From Ipomoea triloba (lineage: Eukaryota; Streptophyta; Magnoliopsida; Solanales; Convolvulaceae), in contig NC_044930.1 in NCBI RefSeq assembly GCF_003576645.1, positions 6,064,711 to 6,128,710 of the forward strand: DNA of 64,000 nucleotides. Direction: 5' to 3'. Shown one piece after another: positions 1-13,227 of this stretch (positions within the stretch are counted from its first letter, which is position 1; each line of letters opens with the position of its first letter). The position numbers and the translations under genes were made by a program. The notes under the pieces were generated by a model. That model had not been told where the DNA came from. It made no database searches and saw nothing but the letters and a program-made list of their open reading frames with translations.

Positions 1-1125
1 AGATCAAAGATTCCATGCATTTCACTTGGAGACTGTGCTTTATTAGTTAGCCAGCTCACTAGGTAGCTAGTTGGGATACAGTTCAATCCAATCCCAATAC
101 AGTTCAGACCCACACTATTCTAAGATACAATTTCATGGATAGTAGATATTACATGGGTTTGGAAAGGTGAATGTGAATGGAATGTGTACCTAATTAAACC
201 TTAGGGAAAAAGTGGGGTTGTACCATACACCCATTATATGCACATTGGGGTTGATGAAATAATACAATTATTTAATTTTTTTAATGCAACTGACCTGATC
301 ATATTACATTGTAGTATCTGTTCATCTATACTTTCTCACCTGTTGAAGTACTACAAAGAGTCAATATCGCCTCCATTGAAGTTCAATCTCATCACCTCCG
401 ATCCTAAGAGTCACTACATGTCATCTGAGTACAAAGTGCTTGGTAATACAATTACACAATTATTTAATTAAGGTCCAAGAATTTGTTTTTGGGGCATTTG
501 AGCAATATGAATCATGTGACTCATGAGTGATGATATGATGGGAAGGTGGATCCTAGATAATTTCAAAGTACATGTGAGTATGTGAGGAAGGTCTTAATTG
601 TGAGCATTTGGCACTCATGTTTTTAATTTGAAGCTTCAATAATGGCCATATGCCCATATCATGATAATAAAGTAGTATGTGTTCCAAAAAAAGACTTGAA
701 GTCCTTTATAGTACTAGATACTAGATACTACTCCATAACTAAAATATCTCTATCACTTCATTGATGCTATATGCTTTAATTTTCCATCCCTTTTAGCTCA
801 ATGACAAATAAAACGTGTCACATAATTCAAAATTCGAATTTTAAATAGGATTGTTTATATATTAAAATATAAAATAATGAAATCAATATATTTAAATAAA
901 ATATAAAGTAAGAACATATATTTGAAAATATATAAACTAAAATTTTTTTTTATAATTCATAAGATTAGTTCATACAAAAATTAATGTTCAAACACAAATG
1001 TCAAATTGAAATTACAACCAAACATAATGAAAAGAAAATGTCAAAAGGGTTTTAATTGAGATGGGTAAAGAATGTCATTTATTTAAAATAATAAGGATAA
1101 AGATGGAAAAAAGTTAAAAAACTAC
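1..1125. other. AT-rich intergenic DNA, no gene seen
   Basis: I see no convincing gene, splice structure or RNA gene here. The reading frames present are short and AT-rich with no recognisable domain. Confidence 0.6.
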
Positions 1126-1283
1126 TAGCTTATTTTTGAAAAGCTACTCCAAGTAGCGTTTCAAAATAAGCTCTTATTTTAAGCTACTAGCTTATTTTGA
1201 GAACATTACCAAACAGAGCTTATAGCTTATTAGTAGCTTAAAATAAGCTATAAGCTCCTAAATAAGCTCTGCCAAACAGAGCC
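1126..1283. repeat. Fold-back MITE-like repeat (AGCTTAT-rich)
   Basis: The stretch consists of AGCTTAT/ATAAGCT motifs in both orientations, so much of it can fold on itself. It ends in a 'gccaaacagagcc' type terminus, which in my experience is common at the ends of small non-autonomous plant DNA transposons. I could not fix exact ends or a target duplication. Confidence 0.45.
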
Positions 1284-1286
1284 TAA

Positions 1287-4200
1287 TTAGTTAAGTTGGC
1301 TTTGTGTGGAAGATAGAATATATAAATGATACTAAATTAATCCCAAGTTGAATTTTGTTTGTTATTGGTACAATACGTAGTACTATGCATGTAATATATT
1401 TAGAGTATTTAATTTTTCCTAGTGAACAAAGTTTGAGCTAATCCTAATTTGGTCCTAATTATTTGCGTTTGTCCAATTCTTTCATCAATTTTAAAAATTA
1501 TCTATTTGGATCCTCTCAATATTGATTTTGTACTCAATTTGATTCTCCATTACATATTCTCAATCAATTTTGTTCCAATTTTGTTTTTGACTTTAAAAGT
1601 TATCTATTTAAATTTCCAAATTGTTGCCTTTAATTTATACCTAATTTAGTCTTCCATTGTATTATGACAATATGTCTTATTGATATTAAAATCAAGAGTA
1701 TTTTTTGACTATAGTAAAAAAAAAAACAAAACAAAACAAAAAACAAAAAAAAAACAAAAAAAAAAACAAAACAAAACAAAAAAAGTGTACCTATTTTGGT
1801 TCTCTAGCTATAGTAAACCATAATATTAGACATTCTAAAATATGTATATATCATTGACTATAGTCTAGTCATTGTTTTAGGTCCAACTATGTCGATCTTA
1901 TCAAATTAACTTTACCATTGACTAACATAGTCTTTGTTGTATGTCCAGTTATAATTTTCATATTAAATTTAAATGAGATCATTGTTGTGGACAATTGAGT
2001 AGTTTCAAGTAATTAGTCAAGCTGAAAGTTGCGTGGAAGTTAGAACAATTGAAATTAAATTAATCTTGAGTAGAGTTTTGTTTGTTATTGTTATAACACA
2101 TAGTAGAATGTATGTATTTTTTTTAGTATTGAATTTTTTTCAACCAACAAAGTTTGAGTTGATTCCAATGGGCTCCCTCAACTATTCGTGTTTATCCAAT
2201 TTTTTCATAAACTTTAAAATTACCTAGTTGAATTCTCGAACTATTAATTTTGCACTCAATGTGATCATTTGTTAGATATTCTGTATTAGTTGTGTTAAAA
2301 TCAATGACATTATGAAAATTTCATCTTCTCTAGACTCTAATTATAGTAAATAAATTTTGTATTCAATTTGGTTCTTTGACTATAGGAAACCATGATATTG
2401 GATATTTGACTATAGTAAACCATAATATTGGATATTCTAAATTAATTTCTATTATTATTTACTAGCCTAGTGTTTGTTATAAGTCTAATTATAATTTTGA
2501 TACTAAATTTACGGAAGATTATTTTTCAACAAAAAATTGTGCAGTTAAGACTTAAGAGTAATGAACCAAGTTGACTATGCCTAGAAGATAGAATGATTGA
2601 AATTAGATCATTTCCAATGAAAATTATGTTTGTTATTTTCTATAGTATTTTTTTAGTATCATTGACTCTGTTACAATATAATATATGTTCACATATACTG
2701 GCTCGAACTCATGATATTTCATTTGGGAAAGTCATTTTGTGTCACTAAATCATAATGTCATTGATTGTATTTTCTAGTATTAAATTTTTCCTAGTTAACA
2801 AGTAGAGCAAATCTCAATTTGGGCACACTTTGATCCTTGATTTTAAGTAGTTGCCTATTTGAATTCCTAACTATTGGTTATTTGCTTTCCTAATTTGGAC
2901 CAAATTTGGCACTTTGAGCCAAATTATTTATTTGAACCAAATTGTATGCCTAATTTGGCACATTGTTAGATATTCCATCTTAGTAGACAGTAGTATTAAA
3001 ATTAAGAGCCATTTTAAAATTTCATATTCTCTAACTATACTAAAACAATTTGTAACCAGTTTGATCCTCTAAGACTTTAACTATAGTAAACCAAAAATTT
3101 AGATATTATAAAATATTTATACTTATATACCATTGACTATTGACTTGTCTAGTCTTCGATGTAGGTCCATTCATGTTGATCTTATCAAATTAACTCGAAT
3201 ATTGACTAATATAGTCTTTGTTGTATGTTCAATTGTAACTTTCATGTTACATTTTAATTTTTTTTTTTATAGAAAAAATGAGTATTTCTTTGTTGTAGGT
3301 TCAATTGTAGTTTTCATATTAAATTTTGGAAAAAAAATATTTTTTAGAAAATTGTGTAGTTTAGAGTAATTAGTAAAGTTGACTTGGCCTATAGAATAAT
3401 TGAAATTAGATCAATTCTAAGTGTATATATATATATATATATATATATTGAGTAGTACTGACTCTGTTACAATGTAGTCAGCCCAAAGAGTCAATACTGC
3501 GCTCACTAAGGCTCAAACTCATTATCTCCCTTTTGGAAGAGCCACTTCGTGCCGACTACAAAGTCATTGGGCTGTAGTAGAATTATATTTGTTATTGACT
3601 TATCGCTATAAAACATAATTACATAGAGTATTTTATTTTTATTATTCAATAAAGTTTGAGCTAATCTCGATTTGGTCCCAAATTTATCTTTTTGGCTTCA
3701 AAAGTTATATATTTAACACCCCCACCCCAAAACTATTGTTTTTATTCCTAATTTAGTCTTCTCTTAGATATTCTATCTCAACAATGTTAAAATCAATGGT
3801 GTTCTTAGAATGTCATATTCCCTAACTATAGTAAAACAATTTGTAGCCAATTTGCACATCTAACTATAGTAAATTATAATTTTAGACATTGTAAATTTAT
3901 TTTCTGTCATTGACTAGCCTAGTCTTTGTTGTAGGTCCAATTATGTCGTTCTTATCAAATTAATTTGATCATATATATTGACTTGCATAGTCTTCTCATA
4001 TGTCTAACTATAATTTCCATATTAAATTTAAGAAAGATTATTTTTCTATAATTTTGTACTTCTGAGTAATTAGTTAAGTTGACTTCACGTAGAAAACAGA
4101 ATAATTGAAATTGGATTAATTCTAAGAAGAATTATGTTTGTTGTTGTTATAATACCAAGTATTATGTATTTTCTGAATATATTTTTATAGTTAACAAAGT
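1287..4200. repeat. Diverged long-unit tandem array (about five units)
   Basis: The same block of sentences recurs with many substitutions and indels. A 'taattagttaagttgactt ... gaa.atagaataattgaaatta' start occurs near 1287, 2015, 2568, 3367 and 4068. It is followed each time by 'gagctaat..caatttgg' and later by a 'cattgacta..ctagtctttgttgtaggtcc' segment (near 1855, 3133, 3905). Spacing is about 550-800 bp, so units have gained and lost sequence. A TA microsatellite sits at 3423-3448 and an A-rich tract at 1713-1783. No coding capacity is evident. It could be an old satellite-like array or serial copies of one decayed transposon. Confidence 0.6.
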
Positions 4201-4673
4201 TAGTTTGAGCTAAATTACAATTTACATTAACAATTCAAAATGTAGAAACATTCATTCACAATTCAATAATGTTTTGATTTAAACTTAAAAGGTTTTTGTT
4301 TAATAATACTAAATTTCCCTATTGAACTTTACTCCTAATATAATGTAACAATTAAACTCTTTTTTAGTGGTAAGGAAAATTTGTAATAACTACGCACTTG
4401 TGTAATAGTCTGCAAACTACACAAGAAATGTTTGGGATGCGTTCGACCGAAAGAGTTTTTATGAAAATTAAACTCGTGACATTTAAGTTCAGTAATCATG
4501 CTTCACCCACTCAACTACCACTTTCAGGGCAACAATAAAACTCTTAAGAAGGAAAAAGGCAATGGGAGTTTTTTTTTTTTTTTTTCCTTTTTTCTTTTCT
4601 TTGGTTGTAGATAAAAAATCACCTTTAAATGATTACACATGAAATTGAATATATGTTTTTTGAGAGCCACAAT

Positions 4674-4873
4674 TAGAGATGGCAACGGGTACTCTCCATC
4701 CCCATCCCCGTCGCATCCCCATCCCTGGTGGAGAGTTGAAAAAAATTTTCATCCCCGTCCCCACGGGGAATTAGGCGAGAACGGGAATTCTCTATCCCCA
4801 GTCAATTTCTAGTCAAAATATTAAATTAGTATAATTTTTAATAAATAAATTTAAAAAATCAAAAACCTAATTC

Positions 4874-4912
<39 letters not shown>

Positions 4913-5056
4913 TTATTTATTTAATTTCGAGGCGGGGCGGATAGGGGTATCCTTGTCCCCGTCCCTTCCTTATCCCCTGAAAATTTTCACCATTCCCGTT
5001 CACGTCGAGGCAGGGTCGGGGATCCTTATCGGGTACTGAGCAAATTGCCATCCTTA
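4674..5056. mobile_element. hAT-type MITE, complete, 383 bp
   Basis: The ends read TAGAGATGGCAA and, on the other strand, TAAGGATGGCAA. The element is flanked by the perfect 8-bp direct repeat GCCACAAT (4666-4673 and 5057-5064). Eight-base duplications are characteristic of hAT transposases. The interior has G/C-rich 'ccccgtcccc' subterminal regions on both sides and a central TA/TTTA tract near 4877-4920. There is no coding capacity, so it must have moved in trans. A second member of the same family surrounds the viral array at 45201-61216 and lies in the opposite orientation. Confidence 0.85.
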
Positions 5057-5064
5057 GCCACAAT

Positions 5065-6245
5065 TGAATAGAAAAATTGAGAATGTACTATTTGTACAAA
5101 ATATTTTATTAAATAATGTAACATGTATAAGTGTTGTAAGTCTTCCGACTAGAATCACAAGACAAGTTTCACTCAGAACGCACATTTGAATAGAGGCTAC
5201 AAATTTTCCTGTAAATCAAAATAACTCTTCATATTTATGAGAAAGGATTAAATATCCGAGTGGTCACATTTTATCACTTTGATCGTTGAATGACATGTCA
5301 ATTCATTATTTATTCATTTAGTGACCTTTTAATTAAGGCAAGAGACGAAATGCGATAGTTCATTGTGAGGTTCCAATTCACTAGAAATCAAATATAATGA
5401 CTACAAAAATAAGAATGATGTATTATTAAATGGATGTGAGGTAAAATTGTAACATGGTATCTCAATGATATATATCTTAATAACACATTTGGTTTATAGG
5501 ATATGCATGAAATGAAAAATCATTTATGTGATAGGCATATTCTGCCATTCTGCCTAAAAAGGAGAATAATTATTTCGACAAACGTTATGTTTTTTTTTAA
5601 TACACAAACGTTATGTTTTAATTGCATTAGTATTTTAAAATGTCATATGTATAATTTACTATAGTCAGATGACCAAATTTAGTATAAATTTAGGTTACTA
5701 TGTTAAGACGATATGGAACTTCAATAATACTCTTGATTTTAATACTATCGAGATAGGACTTAAATATGTTACTTTTAAAGTCAATGATATAATTGGACAA
5801 ATATGAATAGTTGAGAGATCAAATAAGGAATTAACTCTTTAAAATATTAGCTAAAGTTGACTTTAAAAATAAAATAAAACAAAATTAACTATACAAATGA
5901 TAACACGGAGAAAATGAAAAAAAAAAAATTGAGGATTGATATTTAAATTTCATTGATTGAAAATATTTGTTCAATTGTTTGGTTGGTGTGAAATAAATTA
6001 CTTGAAACATTAATTCCATTGTTTGGTTTGGTTTGAAATTGTCAAGAAATATTATATCAAGTATAACGACTAAAATGTTCCTACACAATAATAATACAAT
6101 AATAGGAGAGTTAAGTAATTAACAAAAATGTATGAGAGTATTTTTGTCTCACCAAGTTCAACATTTCTATCTCATTGGTATGAAATTGAAAATAGCAAAA
6201 TAGAGCTACTGATTTCATTTTTAAAAAACAAATGGTTGTAGTAGG
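5065..6245. other. Intergenic DNA, no gene seen
   Basis: AT-rich sequence without recognisable genes. Around 5930-6235 there are 'tgtttggttggtgtgaaat'-like words that resemble transposon ends, but I could not delimit an element. Confidence 0.5.
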
Positions 6246-6607
6246 CACTAGGCGTTACGTAACCCATTTTGTGACGGAAAAGGCTTTTTTTTTTTCGTCG
6301 CGAAATCACGATGGGACTTTTTTGCGTGAAATATGGTGATGGAATTAGCGTCAGAATAATTTCCGTTGCGCAAATTGCGACAAAATGGCAACGAAAATAT
6401 TTCCGTCGCTAATTTGCGTGCCTATTTCCGTCGCCAATTTTGTCGCGTTATTTTGCGACGGAGTTATTCCGTCGCGTTATTTTGCAACGGAATTATTCCG
6501 TCGCCTATCAAAATACGACAAGGCGATAGGCGACAGAATAAATTCCGTCACAAAACGGATTTCGCGACGGAATTTTTCTTGTCACTATTCGCTATTTTTC
6601 TTGTAGT
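6246..6607 (-). mobile_element. CACTA (En/Spm) transposon terminus, truncated
   Basis: Read on the minus strand, 6607 begins CACTACAAGAAAAA, the canonical plant CACTA terminal sequence. Inside it lie many copies of a short subterminal motif in both orientations (GACGGAAT / ATTCCGTCGC, about 6270-6575), as expected for CACTA transposase binding regions. I see no matching second CACTA end, so this is one end or a deletion derivative. The flanks (about 6225-6245 and 6608-6690, 'gcctaggcgat..ttttgcaac') resemble the hAT MITE at 26924-27360, suggesting insertion into an older hAT element. Confidence 0.65.
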
Positions 6608-7331
6608 GAGCGTCTGGCTAGGGGGTAATTCGCCTCAACCTAGGAGCGTCTAGTGCCTAGGCGATCGCATAGGTCGATTTTTGCAACAATGTTCAAATGT
6701 GAGGAATTCAAACTTCATATAATACATTTTCTCATCATGAACCAAATAGCATAAAAATAAATGATGAATAAATAAATAAAAATTCCTCACATTTTAGGAA
6801 TTTCAAATTTATTTTATTGTGAACCAAACATTGGAACTTTATATTATGATTGAAATTTCTTAGAAGCTAAGTCTCATGGAATATTTTAAAGTGAATTTTT
6901 ATCATATATATAAATTCCCTAACTTTTTTTTTCAATCTTGAAATTTTCAATATTTGCTTTTCTTCTAATTCTTACGTGTTGTAGTCTAAAATACATGGAT
7001 GCCAATGTAGTATCCAAGAAGAGATTTGTCACATTTTGGATTTCAATTTTGAAGAATATTCCTTTGAATAATCTGAATATTGAATTGAAGAAAAAATTAT
7101 TAAATCTTCATTTATTTATATAATTTTTTTGGTATGGAAAATGCTAAAAGTACCGAATATCCTATTGTGTGGCTCTATACATCCTCCAGGAACCAATTCA
7201 TAAAGGGCAATCCAGTAAATTTAAATAGCCTCTAAGTCAAATTAATTTTTTCAAAATTTCCTTTCCATCTAAAATCAACTAAATATAAAATTTATAGAAA
7301 TTATTATAATTTAAGGGTTTGTAAATTTCAT

Positions 7332-7608
7332 TTTTCGTCCCTAAGTTATAGGATAATTGTAAAATCTGTCCCTAAGTGTTGGTCATACTCACTTTTCGTC
7401 TTTAAGTTATTATTGACGTTACATTTTTCATCCATTTACTAATAAAACATTAAGGATGAAATTTACAATTTTAGTATAACTCAGGAACGAAAAGTGAACG
7501 CGAAATTACGAAAAGTGCAATACCAATGATAACTTAGGGACGAAAATTGTGCATGATCAACACTCATGGACGAATTCTACAATTATCCTATAACTTAGGG
7601 ACGAAAAG
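7332..7608. mobile_element. MITE with long terminal inverted repeats
   Basis: The left arm at about 7332-7363 (ttttcgtccctaagttatag and following) is the inverse of the right arm at about 7579-7607. The interior is also partly palindromic. It has no coding capacity. The superfamily is not clear because I could not define the target duplication. Confidence 0.6.
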
Positions 7609-8206
7609 TACAATTTTCCCTTTACTTTTTATTCTCAGTGCCAAGGAAATTGCAAAAATTTGGAACAAAGATTCAAGCAAATTTTTTAGGTATCATACAT
7701 TAGATCATTGTTAATATATTTTATATTTAATAAAGTTATATTTTCCTCAGAAGTTAAATATATGATATAATTGTATTAAGTATATACCATCAAAATTCTT
7801 AAAGTCTATTATTTTTTAACTTAATAATGTAATTTTCCTGAATATAATATACACTTTTAATATACTAAAAGTACATTATTTATGTATTGAAGGTGCATTA
7901 TTTGATAATATAGTCTACACAGTTGTGTACCATAATGATTGAGCTAGACTTCCATTTAAATTATAATTTTGCAGAGCACTATTTTTGAAGTATGACACCA
8001 AAATTAATTTGGGCATTACAAAGAAAAAGTAAAAACTAGATTAAGGGTCAAACATGGCTAGGTTGTTTCAAATAATCACGATTAAAATTTGCTGACAAGT
8101 CATAGTTTATTAATTTATTACTTATTATAATGAATGAATATAGAAACCCCAAAAACAAATAAAGAAATGAAATAAATGAAAGGGACGCAACCGTTGCTTT
8201 TACGGC

Positions 8207-8213
8207 TATATAA
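8207..8213 (+). promoter_or_regulatory. TATA box of the HAD phosphatase gene
   Basis: TATATAA lies in a 'ggctatataaaccc' context about 900 bp upstream of the start codon. It is followed by a pyrimidine-rich leader typical of plant 5' UTRs. A 5' UTR intron is likely, with donor GT at 8323-8324 and acceptor AG at 9096-9097, so the ATG lies early in the second exon. Confidence 0.55.
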
Positions 8214-9114
8214 ACCCAACGAATCCTTCATCTTCCTTCCCCCCTCCTTCACCTCTTACAATCCCTGTATAGAGCAAATTATTACTCCATTATTGTTCCT
8301 CCAATCTTGATCTTGATTCTGGGTACGCGTTTTTGCTCTTCTGGGTTTCGCGATTTCTCTCTGCATTTCCGTTTTCTTTTTCCTTGAATTTCTGTTCTTG
8401 CCCAATACCCAGAGTGAAAGCTTCATAGAAATTTTGGGATGTTAATGGGGTTTATGTTTTTGTCAAATTTAGCGTTATTTTTTTTGTGGGTATGCCTGAT
8501 AATTTGTCATGCCTGAAAAAGGTGTCTCTTTTTCTCCTTTAAATTTGCTTTGTGCTTCGTTGTTTGAGCTCTTCTGTGATTTCGGACGGTTTTTATGTTA
8601 AAGTCCATTGCTTTTCGTGATTTTTCATGTTATTATGCTAAAATATGTTTTTAGCAGATTATTTATTTGTTTTGGGTAATATTTGAGCTCTGCATTAGCA
8701 GGGGAAGCTGTTTTCTGGGCAAAGTGTTGAATTCATATATTGTATGTGTTCTTATGTATTTTTGGGTTGTGAAAGTACAATCCTCTAGTCTTAAAAGGTC
8801 CAAACTTTTTTGTTTTTTTTTTTAATGGATTTCTTGAAAGCAAAGAAGATTTTGATCGTTTGTCATGGCTGTATTTCCATTAGTTGGAATAAACATAAAA
8901 TGCTCTTTAATGTAAAGCCAAATTTTTGCCTTGTTTTTGTACCCTGGTTTGGTAGTTTCCAGATTTTCTTGAATTATTGATCTGAGTAAAATTCTTTTGA
9001 GGCATGAACAAGTTTAGATTGAGATTTTTGAAGCTGGTTTTGGTGTGTTTTGATCATCATTGTGTATTGTGCTAACGAGTTTCGATTCTCTACTCAGGTT
9101 ATTTTTAGACAAAG

Positions 9115-10772
9115 ATGGCGTACGAAGACCGCTTTGGACAGGTTCAGAGGTCCAAATATGATTGCCTGCTATTTGGTAAGGTTTCTTGTGTAGAGTCCTT
9201 ACTAGTTTCTCTCAATGATCATTGTTGAAAGCTGAAGAGACCAACTAATTCTTGTTGTTTTCACAGATCTTGATGACACCCTTTATCCCCTCAGTTCGGG
9301 TTTAGCTGCAGCTTGTGGCAAGAACATTGGAGGTATTTTTGAAGCTTGGAGTTAACTGTGTTAATTATAAGTTTTGCGATTTGTTTTCTAGTGTTTCTGA
9401 TTGTTCGAGTATGGTTTTTAGATTACATGGTTGAGAAGCTCGGTATAGACCGAAGCAAAATTGGTGATTTGGGTAACTTGCTGTATAAGAACTATGGCAC
9501 TACAATGGCAGGTCTTAGGGTATGTATATGATGTATATGAGTATATTGTCTCCTCTAATTAGAAGAAAAGAATGGCTTATTTGATGTTTTTGGCTTATGG
9601 GGGTAATCTGTTGTGTTTTTGTCAGGCAATTGGCTATGATTTTGACTATGATGAATATCACAGGTGAGGATTCTATGTTTCCATTTGTTTTAGTTGAGAT
9701 GCAGAGTTTTTGAGTTCAATATTGTTTAGATAATTGAATAAACCGAATCTCGTTTATGCAGTTTTGTGCACGGGCGATTGCCTTATGAGAACCTGAGGCC
9801 TGACCCTGTCCTAAGAAGTCTTCTGATTAGCCTGCCTTATAGGAAGCTTGTAAGCAACTTTTGTTTTTGTTCCTCGAGAACTTATATGTTTTCGAGCTTT
9901 TGTTCCTCGAGAACTTATTTCCAAGCTTGTGTTCCTCGAAAACTTAATTGGGAGTTTGTTTTTGTGCCTCTGCTCTGCTCGAACAGATCTTCACGAATGC
10001 TGATAAGGTCCACGCGATCAAAGTTCTTAGAATTCTTGGATTGGAGGACTGTTTCGAGGGGATCATATGCTTCGAGACACTGAATCCCACTTACAAAACA
10101 GCTGCATCTGATGATGAGGATGACATCGCGTTCGTGGGCTCTTCTGCAGCCTCTGCTGCTGCAGCATCTTCGAGCCGCTCAGAGATCTTCGACATTGCTG
10201 GGCACTTCTCCCACCCGAACCCTGGATCAGCATTGCCTAAGACGCCCGTTGTGTGCAAGCCATCCGTGGCTGCCATCGAGAAGGCTATCGAGCTCGCCAG
10301 CATTGATCCACATAGAACTGTAAGATTTTGATCAAATCCCCCTCTAACTCTAAACAAAAAATGCCCAACTAACATCAATCCTCATTCCTCGCGTTTTCTT
10401 GATTCTCCAGCTCTTCTTCGAAGATAGCACCCGAAACATCCAGGCTGGAAAGTGCGTTGGCCTACACACCGTCCTGGTAAGCATAAGTTGATAGTTGGAT
10501 TGCACATGTTTATATATTATATATGCTCAGCCCATGCTCCTCATGTGTGCAAGCTGTTCTGATACAAAATTGAAATTTGTGTTACATCTAAACTAAAAGT
10601 CTAAGCTGATAAACAGGTGGGGAAATCTCAGAGAGTTCAAGGTGCAGATTACGCCCTGGAAAGCATCCACAACATCAAAGAAGCCCTGCCAGAACTTTGG
10701 GAAACCGACAAGGTTGCAGAAGTCAACAACAACTACTCCGGGGTTGCTGTTCCAGCATCTGTCACTGCTTAG
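9115..10772 (+). CDS. HAD-superfamily pyrimidine 5'-nucleotidase-like phosphatase
   Basis: The spliced gene encodes 301 aa from exons 9115-9175, 9267-9332, 9422-9519, 9626-9663, 9762-9849, 9987-10319, 10411-10476 and 10617-10772, all with GT-AG introns in consistent phase. It has the haloacid-dehalogenase core: motif I DLDDT at residues 21-25 (nucleophile Asp21, acid/base Asp23), motif II IFTNADK at 118-124, a motif III lysine in CKPSVAAIEKA, and motif IV FEDS at 231-234. An Ala/Ser-rich acidic linker lies between motifs II and III. The family includes yeast SDT1-like pyrimidine 5'-nucleotidases and plant proteins such as that of At5g02230; the substrate is not determined here. No signal or transit peptide is seen, so the protein is probably cytosolic. 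The 9850-9986 intron has three copies of a 'tgttcctcgagaactta' repeat. Confidence 0.9.
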
Positions 10773-12104
10773 GTACCTGTCGTCATGTTTAACAACAACG
10801 TTTTAGGAATCAAAAAAACCAAAAAAAAAAAAAAAAATTGGGATTGTCTGTCGTGCTTAATGCCCAGAGGGGAGCAATCTTGCGCGATTGTGTGGATCAT
10901 CATCACTGATTATTAAAAATTAAAAAACCAAAAAAAAAAAAAGAAACAAAAAATGATGTAGATGTGTTCATTGTACTTACTATTATTATTATTATTATTA
11001 CTACATAGAATAATTGTGCAATGTAATGCAATGCTGTAAATTAAATGAGTTTATTTTAATGGCAATTATTTGGTTCCTTCCAGTTTGGTTCACCAATAAA
11101 CTCATTTGTGTGTGATTATAAGCATATAAAACTCGGATAGGGTTGAATTATTGGTCCCTGTCGCGTTGCACATCACATCAGCTATGATTTGGGTGGCTAA
11201 TAATTATACTTTTTTATACGTCGCCAGTTTGTTGGATATTTCCAAAACAATAACAATGACAAATATTGAACATAAAAGCGCGTTTAATTTTTTAATTAAT
11301 ATTTTTTTTGGGTGAAAAGAAAAACATGTCACTAGCTAGTAAAATATTAAAATGAGGTAAATAAAAGATTTAAATGAGGTAAATCAACCTAAATTATTGA
11401 GAGTTGATTATCAACTAACCGAATGAAAATAAGATGGTCAATAGGTTGCCTCATGTTTCAATTTGGTTGGGTTGTACCAAAAAGAAATTAAAATTTTTAC
11501 AAAATTACAAAAATGCCATTGCACATTTTGTGGGAGATTTTGTGAGTGTACTAAGGAAATCAAGGAAGATATGTTACGAAATATCTTTATCTTGTATATG
11601 TTTATAAGTATATTATTATGAAAGATATCATCTCTTAGGAAAATAGAATATTTAGGAAATTCTCAATATTCTTTGTTCGTTGTATTTTTTCATATTTATA
11701 GCGCCACTATGTGAACAACAATCATACGCTCCTCTTTGTAAAGTTCTTTCAGAGTGTCTGTGAAAAACATATATTGGATTCCTATGTGAACACATATGTT
11801 TATAAGTTAGATATATTATTTTCATAATTTATCTAAAGGAGTACGTAAAATATGCATTCACCTCATATGTTTTTAAATCCATTGATTTGGATGCTAAAAA
11901 ATATTGAAATATTGGATTAGGGGAAGCTTTATTCAATACCAACTAATTTTTATGCTCCCTTCACTATATATTATATGTATGCTTTGGTTAATAAAACTTA
12001 TTTAGTATAAGTATATACAATTGATCTTATATGAAATTGCTTCATTTAAGATGATTTTTAAATATGTCTTCTTCTCTTTTGGTTAAAAATATAATACTTT
12101 TTAG
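10773..12104. other. 3' UTR and intergenic DNA, no gene seen
   Basis: The first 300 bases are the probable 3' UTR of the HAD gene, with A-rich tracts and an (ATT)n run near 10980-11000. The rest is AT-rich with no recognisable gene. Confidence 0.5.
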
Positions 12105-12560
12105 GAAAGGGGTCAAATAGGCTATCGAAGCTGAAAAGTCAATTAGCCCCCTAAACTTTTTAAAGGTGTAATTACGCCCATCAACAATTGATTTTGATGC
12201 AATAAGCCCAAAAACCAGTTAATCAATTGTTACACCCTCTAACTATTTTTCATTTTTTTAAGCTTCAAATGTTAGTCTTGATTATTTATATTTATATTTA
12301 TCCCCGTTTTATTTTTTTTATCAAAATTCCAAGAAAAAAAATATGGAGTAATAATAACGTTAATCTTACTTTTTAAGGAAAAAAAAAGTATCTAACAAAT
12401 TTATAAAAGTGTATAAACTAAAAAGTCTTTTTAAAAAAAAAAATTGTCACATCAACCTTAAAATGCCAATTCAACAGGTTATTTGATCTTAACCTGCTAA
12501 AAGTGTCAATTACACTTTTTATAGAGTTTAAGGATTAATGTGAAACTTTTCAATTAGAAA
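12105..12560. mobile_element. Decayed palindromic MITE-like element
   Basis: Left-side words such as 'gaaaagtcaattag', 'cctaaactttt' and 'gtgtaatta' reappear inverted near 12495-12555. This suggests a fold-back element with imperfect arms. It has no coding capacity and no confident target duplication. Confidence 0.4.
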
Positions 12561-12791
12561 TTAGAATGTGTAGTTGAATGTTTTCACATATTTCTTTAAC
12601 TTATTTGATCATTTTTCCAAAAAAAAAAATATTGAGACTAAACTTGTGAATCAATTTGGGGTTAGCTATGATACTAAATTAATATATGTATTTTCAGATC
12701 TTTTACATAAATCTATTTATTGTTTTTACCTTCAAAAAGAATTAAAGTGTGTATTTTGATCTATCTCAATTAATGGTCACACTTGTGTTAG

Positions 12792-13227
12792 TTGTGTGAG
12801 ACTGCCTCACTAATAATTCGTGAGACGGGTCAGTCGAATCAAAATGCAAATGTCATACTTATATGCTCAAATGTAATACTAATCAGGAGTAAAATGTTTG
12901 TTACTTATAAGAAAAAATGTAATACTTTTGCATTTTGATGTAAATGTGTTATATTTTCCATCAAAAGTATTATATTTTCCATAATAAGTAATGTTGGCAA
13001 GTGCCCCTTATTTATAAGGAAAAATGTAATATTTTTAAATCGAAATGTAAAAATATTACATTTTCCCTTGAAAGTATTACATTTACCCTTATAAGTAACA
13101 AAAATTTATATTCTTGATTAGTATCACATTTAAGCATATAAGTATAATATTTGTGCATACAAGTATTACATTGTCATATCGACCGGACCTGACTCGACTT
13201 GTCTCACGGTGAGACAGTTTCACACAA
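12792..13227. mobile_element. MITE, TTGTGTGAGACTG family, copy 1
   Basis: The left end TTGTGTGAGACTGCCTCAC is mirrored at the right end (CTTGTGTGAAACTGTCTCAC on the other strand). The interior is built of short inverted words such as 'aaatgtaatact' and 'agtattacattt', so the whole unit can fold. A second, slightly shorter copy of the family is at about 42262-42622. Confidence 0.65.

Noticed and set aside
6366..6653. Two overlapping plus-strand frames of 95 and 73 codons
   Set aside because: They read through the CACTA subterminal repeats. The repeated motif keeps frames open by chance.
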